This document shows, piece after piece, positions 1 through 7,938 of a DNA stretch of 38,052 nt (positions are counted from its first letter, which is position 1; each line of letters starts with the position of its first letter). The position numbers and the translations under genes are program-made. The stretch comes from Methylococcaceae bacterium. Its GTDB lineage: Bacteria; Pseudomonadota; Gammaproteobacteria; Methylococcales; Methylomonadaceae. The stretch spans positions 1 through 38,052 of the forward strand of contig JAKIUK010000038.1 of NCBI GenBank assembly GCA_021647585.1. Direction: 5' to 3'. The notes below the pieces were generated by a model. The model did no database searches and was not told the DNA's origin. It saw only the letters and a list, made by a program, of their open reading frames with translations.

Positions 1-1
1 G

Positions 2-115
2 GTTAGAACACCCTTTGAAGCTCTTCAATGTTGGTATAGAATAGATCCTGAAATCTTTAGAAAATCACCCGATATGTTTCGGGCTGACCTTTTAAAAAAT
101 CATGGTACAACGTAG
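2..115 (+). mobile_element. 3' end of an IS481-like transposase (partial)
   Basis: An open frame enters from the left edge and stops at 113-115, giving the last 37 residues of a protein. It contains RTPFEAL, a WY pair and a DPEIFRKSP stretch. This layout (KTPxxAxxxWY...PELFxKxP) is typical of the C-terminus of IS481-type integrase-core (DDE) transposases. The frame stops 12 bp before a sequence that looks like an IS481-type terminal repeat, as expected for the 3' end of such an element. The catalytic core lies outside the window, so whether the element is intact or active cannot be judged. The family is assigned from the C-terminal motif and the terminus together. Confidence 0.6.
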
Positions 116-127
116 TGAAACCTGACA
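103..127. repeat. Terminal inverted repeat of the IS481-like element
   Basis: Read on the minus strand, the element ends TGTCAGGTTTCACTACG and continues GTTGTACCATG. It starts with the TGT characteristic of IS481-type ends and follows the TGT..TTCA.TA.GTTGTA layout I recall for IS481. The flanking bases GCTAAC (128-133) resemble the CTAG-centred target preferred by that family. The opposite end and the target duplication are outside the window. Confidence 0.5.
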
Positions 128-411
128 GCTAACCATGAAAAAAATTGGATTGATCCACGAAATTCATTGAGTTTAGTATATGCCTTAATATGAGCTTCTT
201 GCACAATATCCATTGCTGCAGCATCATCAGTTACAATACTACGAGCAACACGAAACATGCGTTGGTTATAACGCCTTATAATGTCACCATATGCATTATC
301 ATCTCCCGCTTTTATACGCGTAATAATATCTAGATCTGTGACATTGTCGGAAGATACAGTGGTTTTTTTAGTTTTAATGGTTTTAGTTTTTATTTGAGCT
401 GTTTGTAACAT
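128..411 (-). pseudogene. ECF-type RNA polymerase sigma factor, truncated by an IS
   Basis: The native frame gives about 95 residues and then runs into the IS481-like terminus, where it reads a foreign tail to a stop at 100-102. Residues about 28-92 form sigma-70 region 2: DLDIITRIKAGDDNAYGDII, an RYNQRMFRVARSIV helix, then AxDIVQEAHIKAYTKLNEFRG and FFSWLA. Region 4, which contacts the -35 element, is missing, so the product should not work as a sigma factor. It lies downstream of the cupredoxin and DUF4142 genes on the same strand, a context in which ECF regulators of envelope or metal stress are common. The 411 start has no strong ribosome-binding site. The 3' half would be expected left of the window, beyond the IS. 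Confidence 0.75.
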
Positions 412-510
412 ACTTAGATCCAGTTATTATTTGTACAAATAGAGGTTAAAGGCCACTGTTTTAAGTCATGTTAATAGTAGCCTAACTCTGTGTTTCCGCA
501 GCGGCACAGA

Positions 511-604
511 GCACAAACTATTGGTTTTCCAAAAGTTAAAAAATCCGTTAAAACTAAAAGAAAAGCCAGGATTTTTTATTCACTGGGAAACCAATAACTC
601 GTGC
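511..604. repeat. Imperfect inverted repeat between the sigma and cupredoxin genes
   Basis: A 20-bp arm at 511-530 (GCACAAACTATTGGTTTTCC) and its reverse complement at 585-604 match at 16 of 20 positions, separated by 54 bp of AT-rich DNA. The spacing is long for a terminator, so it may be a decayed mobile-element remnant or a large mRNA hairpin. It separates the disrupted sigma gene from the cupredoxin gene. Confidence 0.4.
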
Positions 605-651
605 CTTGTGTTATCCGCATAGAAGTTACCGTTTCAGAGTTAAATCAAACA

Positions 652-1035
652 TTAAGGAACGAGCGTCAAAGATAATTTTCCTTTCATGGATGGATGAAGC
701 CCACAGTGATAAACCATTGGTTTTTTCACTACAAATGTGTATGTTTCACCAGTGGCTAAATCAGGTGAAATAACGCTTTGATCAATACTTTCGACAATAT
801 TATGTGGCACAATATCTTTGTTTACCCACGTTATAGTATCACCGGGTTTCACCTCAAGCTTTTTTGGAACAAATGCAAAACCTGATATTTCAACATTATG
901 TTGGGTAAGTTTAAAAGAGTTCTCGGCAGATTCTACATTTTGTACGATAAGATATAATAAGCCGGAAACCATCCAGAATAGTATTTTAAAATTGATCGTT
1001 TTAATGATTGCGTGGTGTTCGTTTACAAAACTCAT
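652..1035 (-). CDS. Cupredoxin-domain (plastocyanin-like) copper protein
   Basis: This is a 127-residue protein with an N-terminal membrane or signal segment (about residues 17-33) and a cupredoxin domain, so it is probably periplasmic or membrane-anchored. The type 1 copper ligands are all visible: His78 (VPHNI), Cys111 and His114 (YHCGLH) and Met117 (PSMKG). The preceding strand, VKPGDTITWVNKD, is typical of the plastocyanin/amicyanin family. I chose the ATG at 1035 over one 27 bp upstream because it overlaps the stop of the DUF4142 gene as TAATG, a classic translational-coupling arrangement. The role is inferred to be small-scale electron transfer or copper binding in the envelope. A partner oxidase or dehydrogenase is not present in the window. 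Confidence 0.8.
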   Translation of the reverse strand: MSFVNEHHAIIKTINFKILFWMVSGLLYLIVQNVESAENSFKLTQHNVEISGFAFVPKKLEVKPGDTITWVNKDIVPHNIVESIDQSVISPDLATGETYTFVVKKPMVYHCGLHPSMKGKLSLTLVP

Positions 1036-1598
1036 TAGATTTGCTGCTGAATCATTTGACAATGTGCTAGATGCGCTCTAAATGCGGGAAGAACTGAAAC
1101 TAGCAATGCTTTAAGCTCATTATTTTGAGCGGCAGGAATAAGTTGATTTTCAATCACGCCGATGACAGCTTGATGATATGCAACTTCATGCCCTATATAA
1201 CTCTTGTCAAAAGCATTACCTGATAGCGACTGTAAATTTGCTTCATGATTAGTGGATTGTGCTGCGAGAGTTGCTACCAGGCTGTTATTAACAGGGGTAA
1301 CTCCTAGTTTTGTCACCAGTGCTATAGCTGAATCTAATACAGCATTATGATCGGTAATCATTCTCTCGGCAAAATTTTTGACCAATGTGTTTTCTGAGTG
1401 TTCTAAAGCAATCTTTCCGGCTGAAATATCAATATTGTTGGCACCAACAACGATAGCTGCAATATTTGCATCAGTTATAATTTCGGCTTGTTGAATTTCA
1501 TTTGCATTAGCGCACCCAATCAGTAAAGCAAAGGTAGAAATGGTGAAGATTAGGTTGTTGCGTAAGTTAGCTAGAGGTTTAATAATTAATAATGGCAT
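1035..1598 (-). CDS. DUF4142 family exported protein
   Basis: This 187-residue protein has a hydrophobic N-terminal segment (residues 14-30, ending LLIGCANA) that could act as a lipoprotein or Sec signal. The rest is mostly helical and matches the DUF4142 ferritin-like pattern: repeated helices with AEIITDANIAAIVVGANNID, an H-E-T/N-x-L helix, FAERMITDHNAVLD and a late YHQAVIGVIENQLIPAAQN. DUF4142 proteins are envelope proteins of unknown biochemistry, often found with stress sigma factors. It is the first gene of a minus-strand set followed by the cupredoxin (stop-start overlap) and the truncated sigma factor. A weak Shine-Dalgarno sequence (AAGAAA) precedes the start. Confidence 0.75.
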   Translation of the reverse strand: MPLLIIKPLANLRNNLIFTISTFALLIGCANANEIQQAEIITDANIAAIVVGANNIDISAGKIALEHSENTLVKNFAERMITDHNAVLDSAIALVTKLGVTPVNNSLVATLAAQSTNHEANLQSLSGNAFDKSYIGHEVAYHQAVIGVIENQLIPAAQNNELKALLVSVLPAFRAHLAHCQMIQQQI

Positions 1599-1760
1599 AA
1601 TAGTTTCTTATTAGAAAGTGATGAATATAAATATTCTTGAAACTTCAGGATGCAAGTACTAAAAAAAAGGTTCCCAAAAGATGGTTTTATTATTTTAGAT
1701 CGCTTATACAAAACTACGCACATTCAGCAAAAATCTGTGTAATTGGTGCCCTGAAAAGTG

Positions 1761-1788
1761 TTGACACATCAGTAGTGACTTTTAAATA
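1761..1788 (+). promoter_or_regulatory. Candidate sigma-70 promoter for uvrC
   Basis: A perfect -35 hexamer TTGACA (1761-1766) is followed after 16 bp by TAAATA, a weak -10. It sits about 70 bp before the uvrC ATG in the gap between the divergent DUF4142 and uvrC genes. The -10 match is poor, so this is a candidate only. Confidence 0.35.
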
Positions 1789-1855
1789 TCTGATGCATTT
1801 TCAGTGCATAGTGGTTGAGCTTAATCTCCAGTAATTTAAAAATGTACATAAAAAC

Positions 1856-3685
1856 ATGACCGAGTCGGATTTTGACATCAAAGACTTCTTAAAGAATCTG
1901 ACTAAACGCCCTGGCATTTATAAAATGCTCAATGACAAGGGTGATATTATTTATATTGGTAAGGCTAAAAACCTGAAGAACCGGGTTTCCAGTTATTTTA
2001 GAACAGGCACAGCTTCTCCAAAGCAGCAAGCAATGGTGGTTAAAATAGCTGCTATTGAAGTAATAGTAACTCATACTGAGGGTGAAGCATTGTTACTGGA
2101 AAGCCAGCAAATAAAGCGTTTCAAACCGCGCTATAACATTTGTCTGCGTGACGATAAATCCTATCCTTATATATTTATCTCCAGTTATCATGATTATCCG
2201 CAAATTACTTTTCATCGAGGAGCCAAAAAGAAACAAGGGAAGTATTTTGGACCCTACCCGAGTGCAGGAGCAGTAAAAGAAACATTAAAAATTTTGCAAA
2301 AGATTTTCCCTGTCAGGCAATGTGATGATTCGTATTTTAATAATCGTACACGTCCTTGTTTACAATATCAAATTGAGCGCTGTACTGCGCCTTGTGTGGA
2401 TTATATTGATATAGCGAGTTATGCGGAAGATCTGAATAATACGGTTCTATTTTTGGAGGGTAAAGGCAATTTATTGATTGATCAATTGATTGATAAAATG
2501 GAATCTGCATCAAAAAACTTAGAGTTTGAACGTGCAGCGGTTTATCGAGACCAGATTACACGATTAAGAACAGTTTTAGAGAAGCATTTTGTTCATGGAG
2601 AAAAAGGGGATGTGGATATTATTGCTTGTGCAAGTAAGGCGGGAGTGGCTTGTGTGCAAGTATTTTTTATCCGAAATGGACAGAATTTAGGAAATAAACT
2701 GTTTTTTCCAAGAATAAAAGGAGATACCATTGCAAATAGCATATTACAGGCATTTATTGCACAATACTATCTGGAGAGACAAGCCCCCTATGAACTGATA
2801 GTTAGCCATGCCATGGAGGAGTCTGATTTATTGGCCGAAATGCTAACCAGACAAGCTAAACACTCAGTAAGTATAGCTATTAATGTAAGAGGGGAGCGCC
2901 TCAAGTGGTTACAGATGGCAGAAATGAATGCAGAAAATTCGCTATTGAGTAAATTATCAGACAAACAAGGTATTTATGCTCGATATCTTAGTTTGCAGGA
3001 GGAGTTGGGATGTGTAAATTTACCAAACAGACTGGAGTGTTTTGATATTAGTCATACTCAAGGAATCCAGACGGTTGCATCCTGTGTGGTTTTTGATAGA
3101 GAAGGACCATTAAAGTCAGCTTATCGGCGGTTTAATATCGAAGGAATTACGCCAGGTGATGATTATGCCGCCATGTATCAAGCAGTACATCGACGATATA
3201 AGCGTCTGAAAAAAGGTGAACATCAAGCGCCTGATATCCTTTTTATAGATGGGGGAAAAGGTCAAATCAATGAAGCACAAAAGGCATTAGATGAATTAGA
3301 GGTAAATAATGTTATGATAGTGGGTGTTTCTAAAGGTCCTGATCGAAAAGCCGGTATGGAAAAATTGATTTTGGTTGAGCAACAGCAACCGCTCGATATA
3401 ACACCGGGCGCCAGTGCTCTATTATTAATTCAGCATATACGGGATGAAGCTCATCGATTTGCCATAACAGGCCATAGACAACGTAGGGCAAAAGTAAAAA
3501 AAGAATCTGTGTTGGAAAGCATAGTCGGCTTAGGGCCAAAAAGAAGACAAGTTTTATTAAAGCAGTTTGGAGGTCTACAAGGTGTTTCTAACGCTGGAGT
3601 AGACGCGCTTGCTGGAATTAACGGCATAAGTAGACAATTAGCACAACGAATTTACGATATATTTCATCATCAAGATGGCCATTGA
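1856..3685 (+). CDS. uvrC: Excinuclease ABC subunit C
   Basis: UvrC makes both incisions around bulky DNA lesions in nucleotide excision repair, acting with UvrA and UvrB. The 609 residues match the usual family length. Visible domains are the N-terminal GIY-YIG nuclease for the 3' cut (G20-I-Y, then Y33-I-G), a cysteine cluster around residues 155-180 (RQCDD...RPCLQYQIERCTAPC), the UVR domain that contacts UvrB (LEFERAAVYRDQI), the RNase H-like nuclease for the 5' cut beginning near LPNRLECFDISH, and C-terminal tandem helix-hairpin-helix DNA-binding motifs (VGLGPKRRQVLLKQF, LAGINGISRQLAQRI). The ATG at 1856 has no clear ribosome-binding site, but it aligns with the expected N-terminus. The gene overlaps pgsA by 11 bp, an arrangement conserved in gammaproteobacteria. 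Confidence 0.97.
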   Translation: MTESDFDIKDFLKNLTKRPGIYKMLNDKGDIIYIGKAKNLKNRVSSYFRTGTASPKQQAMVVKIAAIEVIVTHTEGEALLLESQQIKRFKPRYNICLRDDKSYPYIFISSYHDYPQITFHRGAKKKQGKYFGPYPSAGAVKETLKILQKIFPVRQCDDSYFNNRTRPCLQYQIERCTAPCVDYIDIASYAEDLNNTVLFLEGKGNLLIDQLIDKMESASKNLEFERAAVYRDQITRLRTVLEKHFVHGEKGDVDIIACASKAGVACVQVFFIRNGQNLGNKLFFPRIKGDTIANSILQAFIAQYYLERQAPYELIVSHAMEESDLLAEMLTRQAKHSVSIAINVRGERLKWLQMAEMNAENSLLSKLSDKQGIYARYLSLQEELGCVNLPNRLECFDISHTQGIQTVASCVVFDREGPLKSAYRRFNIEGITPGDDYAAMYQAVHRRYKRLKKGEHQAPDILFIDGGKGQINEAQKALDELEVNNVMIVGVSKGPDRKAGMEKLILVEQQQPLDITPGASALLLIQHIRDEAHRFAITGHRQRRAKVKKESVLESIVGLGPKRRQVLLKQFGGLQGVSNAGVDALAGINGISRQLAQRIYDIFHHQDGH

Positions 3686-4238
3686 ATTTAATTTACCTAC
3701 AAATCTGACATTATTACGAATTGCGTTAATTCCTTTATTAGCCATCGTATTTTATTTGCCATGGGAATATTCCAATGTCGCTAGTACCGTCATTTTTGCA
3801 ATTGCCGGATTCACTGATTGGCTGGATGGTTATTTAGCCAGAAAAATGAGTTTGGAAACTGCATTTGGGGCATTTTTAGATCCCGTTGCGGATAAATTAA
3901 TGGTTGCATTTGTTTTAGTACTTATTGTTCAGGCTGAGGCCAGTGCAACCTTGGCTATTGCTTCTGCTGTCATTATTGGACGGGAAATTACTATTGCATC
4001 CTTAAGAGAATGGATGGCTGAAATTGGTCAAAGAGCCACAGTGAAAGTATCAGCATTAGGAAAATGGAAAACGACTGCGCAGATGGTAGCAATTGGACTA
4101 TTGCTTTATAAAGATGATTTATTTGGATTGCCAATTAACTTAATGGGGTATTGGCTGCTGTATATAGCTGCATGTTTGACCTTGTGGTCAATGATTAACT
4201 ATTTATCCGCTGCCTATACTACCCTGAACGAAGAATAA
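3675..4238 (+). CDS. pgsA: CDP-diacylglycerol--glycerol-3-phosphate 3-phosphatidyltransferase
   Basis: This inner-membrane enzyme makes phosphatidylglycerol phosphate, the committed step to phosphatidylglycerol and cardiolipin. The 187 residues include the complete CDP-alcohol phosphotransferase signature DGxxARx8GxxxDxxxD at residues 51-73 (D51, G52, A55, R56, G65, D69, D73), with several hydrophobic segments before and after it. The start overlaps the end of uvrC by 11 bp, which implies co-transcription and probably translational coupling. This gene order is widely conserved in gammaproteobacteria, although the two products have no shared pathway. Confidence 0.96.
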   Translation: MAIEFNLPTNLTLLRIALIPLLAIVFYLPWEYSNVASTVIFAIAGFTDWLDGYLARKMSLETAFGAFLDPVADKLMVAFVLVLIVQAEASATLAIASAVIIGREITIASLREWMAEIGQRATVKVSALGKWKTTAQMVAIGLLLYKDDLFGLPINLMGYWLLYIAACLTLWSMINYLSAAYTTLNEE

Positions 4239-4269
4239 CAATAATTATCAAAGTTGTAAAAAATTTTAA

Positions 4270-4869
4270 ATGGATACGGAAAAAAAGAGTAAGGCTAAAA
4301 AGCCAGTAACGCAGGATGAAATATTATTAGCATCATTGAAATTGTTTTCGGAAAAAGGCTATTTTAATACTTCTTTAACTGAAATTAAAGATGCTGTTGG
4401 AATAAAAACCACCAGTGGAATTTACCAACATTTCAAGAATAAGCAGGCGATTGCTGAAGTACTGTTTGGTAATATCATTGATAGTTTGAGTATCTCTATT
4501 GATGATATTCGGCGTAGAAACAGAAAAGCCTCTGAACAGTTAAGAGAATTTGTTGATTTATTATTTAGACTAACTGAGGAAGCACCTGAAATAGTTCATT
4601 TTCTAATCATTGTAAACATAAAGGAGATTTTGCCTGAGCATAAGCCCTTGTTAGAAACGGCTCCATTCAACAAAATCAGCCGAATCATACAAAATGGTAT
4701 TAAAGATGGAGAAATTCGTTCAATAGACCCGTTGCTGGCTTATAGTTATTTTTTTGGTATTATCAGCCATACTCTCCGTTTGGTACTTTCAGGCGATTTG
4801 CCTAAAGAAGCGGATAGTTATCAATCCCAAGCATGGTTATCTGCATGGAGCAGTATAGCCAAAAAATGA
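4270..4869 (+). CDS. TetR/AcrR family transcriptional regulator
   Basis: The 199-residue protein has an N-terminal TetR DNA-binding domain (residues about 15-62): EILLASLKLFSEKGYFNTSLTEI, then GIKTTSGIYQHFKNKQAIAE, the recognition helix and the characteristic Y-x-H-F-x-N-K motif. The C-terminal half is helical and ligand-binding in this family, but the ligand cannot be read from sequence. It starts 31 bp after pgsA without a clear ribosome-binding site and may be read through from uvrC-pgsA. No divergent target gene lies next to it; a short repeat (4895-5060) separates it from zapE. The lysine-rich N-terminus (KKSKAKK) is unusual but not diagnostic. Confidence 0.85.
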   Translation: MDTEKKSKAKKPVTQDEILLASLKLFSEKGYFNTSLTEIKDAVGIKTTSGIYQHFKNKQAIAEVLFGNIIDSLSISIDDIRRRNRKASEQLREFVDLLFRLTEEAPEIVHFLIIVNIKEILPEHKPLLETAPFNKISRIIQNGIKDGEIRSIDPLLAYSYFFGIISHTLRLVLSGDLPKEADSYQSQAWLSAWSSIAKK

Positions 4870-4894
4870 AATAAAATGACCTGAAGTAGTTGGC

Positions 4895-5060
4895 TAGGAG
4901 GCTGTCCGAGAATAGAAACCGTAGCGAGGGAACCCCATTTTGAGTCAGTTTTTTTGATCATTTAAGGCGAATAGTTGCGCTATTAAACGAAAATTATCAG
5001 AAAAACTGGCCAAAATAGGCTTTGCCCGTAATAGGTCTTCTATTCTCGGACAGGCTCCTA
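4895..5060. repeat. Short TIR element (MITE), family A, copy 1
   Basis: This 166-bp non-coding element has 23-bp terminal inverted repeats differing at one position. The left end reads TAGGAGGCTGTCCGAGAATA and the right end is its complement, finishing in CTCCTA. Both ends carry TA, as expected for insertion at TA dinucleotides by a Tc1/mariner- or IS630-type transposase. The interior contains a second inverted pair (CCCATTTTGAGTCAGTTTTT / AAAACTGGCCAAAATAGG). A near-identical copy lies at 31633-31797 and a deleted one at 12932-12977. It holds no open frame of interest. Confidence 0.8.
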
Positions 5061-5105
5061 GTTTTAATCCCTCCAATCTTAAACACAAAATAATGCTTTA
5101 AAGGC

Positions 5106-6275
5106 ATGTTCAAAAACTTTTTGTTACAAACTGGACAACAATCTAATCATTCTCAATTAGATAGTAGTTTATTAGAAAAGCACTATCAGGAACTAGTGGT
5201 TAAACATCACATTCAAAGTGATGATGCTCAAATAAATGTTCTTGGGCATCTACAGCAACTTTTAAATAATATTTCGGCACAACTAGAACAGGAAAAGCAG
5301 TTAATTTTTAGCCGCCTACTTTCTTCCTATATCCCCCAAACTACTAAAAGCCTATATATATTTGGTGATGTTGGGCGCGGTAAATCCATGTTGATGGATT
5401 TGTTTTTTGAAGCCTGCCCAATTGAATCTAAGCGACGTATACACTTTCATGCTTTTATGCAGGAAGTTCATGATTATATGCACTATTGGCGAAAAAATCA
5501 TCAAGGTGATCCGTTACCATCCTTAGCCATTAAAATAAGACAAGCTTCTGTATTATTGTGTTTTGATGAATTCCAAGTGACTGATATTGCAGATGCTATG
5601 CTTTTGTCCCGGCTATTTACACGATTAATTAATCAAGGGGTGATTTTTGTTTTAACATCAAATCAGCATCCTGATGATTTATATAGGAATGGATTACAAA
5701 GGGAGCTGTTTTTGCCCTTTATAAAATTATTAAAACAGTCCTCTGATATATTGGAGTTGGTTTCAAAAGAAGATTATCGGCTGTTGCATTTCAAAGCCAT
5801 GAAAACCACTTTTTATAGTAGACCAGAAGGGGGAGATGCTTTTTTACAGAAAAGTTATAATGAATTAACAAATTATGGCATTACAGAACAAAAAACGCTT
5901 CATGTTAAAGGTAGGGAAGTCAATTTTGTAGCAGTACATGGCGATATTTTGTACACATCATTTGATGAACTTTGTGTGAGAGAATTAGGACCCACAGATT
6001 TTTTGGCCATTGCAAATGAATTTAACACCTTATTAATTGCTAATATCCCCCGCTTTTCCATAGAATTCAGGGATCAAGCCAGACGGTTTGTAACTTTGAT
6101 TGATGCTTTATATGAGCAAAATGTTAAATTAATATGTACAGCTGCCTTACCCATCGAAGACTTTATTTTTGAAGATAGCGTTTTTGATTTTAAACGTACG
6201 CGCTCACGATTAATTGAAATGCAATCAGAGCAGTATTTTCAACGCCAGCATTTGATAGCAACAAGTAAAATATAA
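5106..6275 (+). CDS. zapE: Cell division protein ZapE (AFG1-like ATPase)
   Basis: ZapE is a cytoplasmic P-loop ATPase that associates with the FtsZ ring during constriction, particularly under stress. The 389 residues fit the family (about 375 in E. coli). Visible features are Walker A GDVGRGKSM (residues 87-95, Lys93), then RIHFHAFMQEVHDYMH, Walker B CFDEFQVTD (D154, E155) and sensor-like TSNQHPDDLYRNGLQRELFLPFI, all hallmark AFG1/ZapE motifs. The first ATG is only a few bases from an AAAGG, so initiation may be inefficient. It is preceded by a family A repeat and followed by a perfect-palindrome terminator shared with gltD. Confidence 0.93.
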   Translation: MFKNFLLQTGQQSNHSQLDSSLLEKHYQELVVKHHIQSDDAQINVLGHLQQLLNNISAQLEQEKQLIFSRLLSSYIPQTTKSLYIFGDVGRGKSMLMDLFFEACPIESKRRIHFHAFMQEVHDYMHYWRKNHQGDPLPSLAIKIRQASVLLCFDEFQVTDIADAMLLSRLFTRLINQGVIFVLTSNQHPDDLYRNGLQRELFLPFIKLLKQSSDILELVSKEDYRLLHFKAMKTTFYSRPEGGDAFLQKSYNELTNYGITEQKTLHVKGREVNFVAVHGDILYTSFDELCVRELGPTDFLAIANEFNTLLIANIPRFSIEFRDQARRFVTLIDALYEQNVKLICTAALPIEDFIFEDSVFDFKRTRSRLIEMQSEQYFQRQHLIATSKI

Positions 6276-6318
6276 CAGATTTTATTGTGGCTTTTTCAAT
6301 GACCTCATTAAGTAAAAT

Positions 6319-6344
6319 AAACCCTCACAACGTTGTGAGGGTTT
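6319..6344. terminator. Perfect-palindrome bidirectional terminator between zapE and gltD
   Basis: A 26-bp perfect inverted repeat with no unpaired loop bases has half-site AAACCCTCACAAC. It lies between the convergent genes zapE and gltD. The A-rich left flank and the arms ending in TTT give a short U-tract in both directions, which fits a bidirectional Rho-independent terminator. Confidence 0.8.
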
Positions 6345-6377
6345 CGGTAAAAATAGCTCTATGCCTTGTTACTATTG

Positions 6378-6438
6378 ACGCAGAGAATGGGCAAAAAGAT
6401 AAGTTAGTTACTCAAGTTATTTCGTGCCCATTCCTTAG
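6378..6438 (-). repeat. Half-copy of MITE family C fused to the 3' end of gltD
   Basis: This 61-bp stretch matches, in inverse orientation, the left end of the element at 30617-30776, including the 28-bp terminal repeat CTCAAGTTATTTCGTGCCCATTCCTTAG (6411-6438) and the adjoining interior (GCAGAG..AAAAAGATAAGTTAGTTA). It overlaps the end of gltD, supplying its last codons and stop. The other half of the element is missing. Confidence 0.75.
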
Positions 6439-7938
6439 GTACTTATCAATAGCTTTGGCGGCATTGCGGCCTTCATTAATTGCCCAGACCACCAAAGACT
6501 GACCTCGACGGCAATCGCCAGCAGCAAACACACCTTCAATATTGGTTGTGAATTCGCCATACGCGGCTTTGATATTGCTACGTTGGTCGTGTTCAAGTCC
6601 CATCATATCAATTGCAGTTTGTTCGGGACCTAGAAAACCAAGTGCCAGAGTGATGAGATCTGCTTTCCATTCTTTCTCACTGCCTTCAATTTCATGCATC
6701 TGGAAACGACCACTGTCATCTTTAGTCCACTCAACATTAACTGTTTTAATCCCAGTCAGGTTGCCTTTTCCATCGCTGATAAATTCCTTACTTAGAATGC
6801 AGTATTCCCGAGGGTCTTTACCGTTTCGTTCAGTGGCTTCCTGATGGCCATAATCAACGCGGAAAATTTTTGGCCATTGTGGCCAAGGGTTATCCAGGGC
6901 ACGTTCCAATGGTGGTTCCGGTAATAATTCAAAATTAACCAGGGTTTTACAACCGTGCCTAAGCGAAGTGCCGATACAGTCAGTACCAGTATCTCCCCCA
7001 CCTATGACGATGACATTTTTACCTTTAGCGCTAATGTATCTGTCATCCTGAAGTTTACTGTCAAGCAAGCTCTTGGTGTTCCGTGTAAGAAAGTCCATTG
7101 CAAAGTGGATACCCTTAAGTTCACGCCCTGGGATAGGCAGGTCTCTTGGTTTGGTTGCACCGGTCGCCCATAATACAGCGTCAAACTGTTGAGATAGATC
7201 ATTTGGATCTATGTAGCTGATTTTGAGATCAGCATCCTGCATAATCCTGTTGACGTGCCCTGCAGGAAAGTCCTCGGTTTTTCCAATGTGGGTATTGGTA
7301 AAAAATTTCACACCTTCACTACGTAGTTGGTCTATACGTCGATCAATTACCCCTTTATCAAGCTTCATATTAGGGATGCCGTACATTAGCAAGCCACCGA
7401 TACGGTCGGCACGTTCATAAACGCTAACTTTATGGCCGGCTCTGCGTAATTGTTGGGCAGCAGCGATGCCAGCGGGGCCGGAACCAATGATAGCAACAGA
7501 TTGGCCGGATTCACTGGTGGGAATTTGGGGTTTAACCCAGCCTTCCTCAAAGCCACGATCAATGATCGAATTTTCGATATTCTTGATGGTGACCGGAGGA
7601 GAGTTGACACCCAAAACACAAGAACCTTCACAAGGAGCAGGGCAAACGCGGCCTGTGAACTCTGGAAAGTTGTTGGTTTTGTGCAGGAGATCAAGCGCAT
7701 CATGCCAGCGGCTATGATAAACCAGATCATTCCATTCTGGAATCAGATTGTCGACCGGACAACCAGTATCTGATTGGCAGAAGGGCACACCACAATCCAT
7801 GCACCGAGCACCTTGAGTTTGCAGATGATTTTCCAAAGGGTCGGTGTAAATTTCTGCGTAATCATTTAAACGCAACATAGGATCACGATACGGTACTGTT
7901 TCTCGTTGGTATTCTTTGAATCCAGTCGGTTTACCCAT
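6412..7938 (-). CDS. gltD: Glutamate synthase (NADPH) small subunit
   Basis: GltD takes electrons from NADPH through FAD and passes them, via two [4Fe-4S] clusters, to GltB for the reductive conversion of glutamine plus 2-oxoglutarate to two glutamates. Of 508 residues, the N-terminal cysteine sets (C46, C49, C54, C60 and C99, C103, C107) are the cluster ligands. The FAD-binding motif VAIIGSGPAGIAAA is at 148-161, a second GxGxxG NADPH-binding motif (IVIGGGDTGTDC) follows near 312, and GVFAAGDCRRGQSLVVWAI is the C-terminal FAD site. It starts inside the end of gltB (8-bp overlap), so the subunits are translationally coupled. The protein is somewhat longer than usual, and its final residues (RNGHEIT) and stop come from a repeat end. 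Confidence 0.96.
   Translation of the reverse strand: MGKPTGFKEYQRETVPYRDPMLRLNDYAEIYTDPLENHLQTQGARCMDCGVPFCQSDTGCPVDNLIPEWNDLVYHSRWHDALDLLHKTNNFPEFTGRVCPAPCEGSCVLGVNSPPVTIKNIENSIIDRGFEEGWVKPQIPTSESGQSVAIIGSGPAGIAAAQQLRRAGHKVSVYERADRIGGLLMYGIPNMKLDKGVIDRRIDQLRSEGVKFFTNTHIGKTEDFPAGHVNRIMQDADLKISYIDPNDLSQQFDAVLWATGATKPRDLPIPGRELKGIHFAMDFLTRNTKSLLDSKLQDDRYISAKGKNVIVIGGGDTGTDCIGTSLRHGCKTLVNFELLPEPPLERALDNPWPQWPKIFRVDYGHQEATERNGKDPREYCILSKEFISDGKGNLTGIKTVNVEWTKDDSGRFQMHEIEGSEKEWKADLITLALGFLGPEQTAIDMMGLEHDQRSNIKAAYGEFTTNIEGVFAAGDCRRGQSLVVWAINEGRNAAKAIDKYLRNGHEIT

Noticed and set aside
818..1081. 87-codon plus-strand frame over the cupredoxin gene
   Set aside because: It is antisense to a protein with a complete copper site and resembles no family.
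1637..1834. 65-codon frame before uvrC
   Set aside because: It spans the divergent promoter region, has no ribosome-binding site and unlikely composition.
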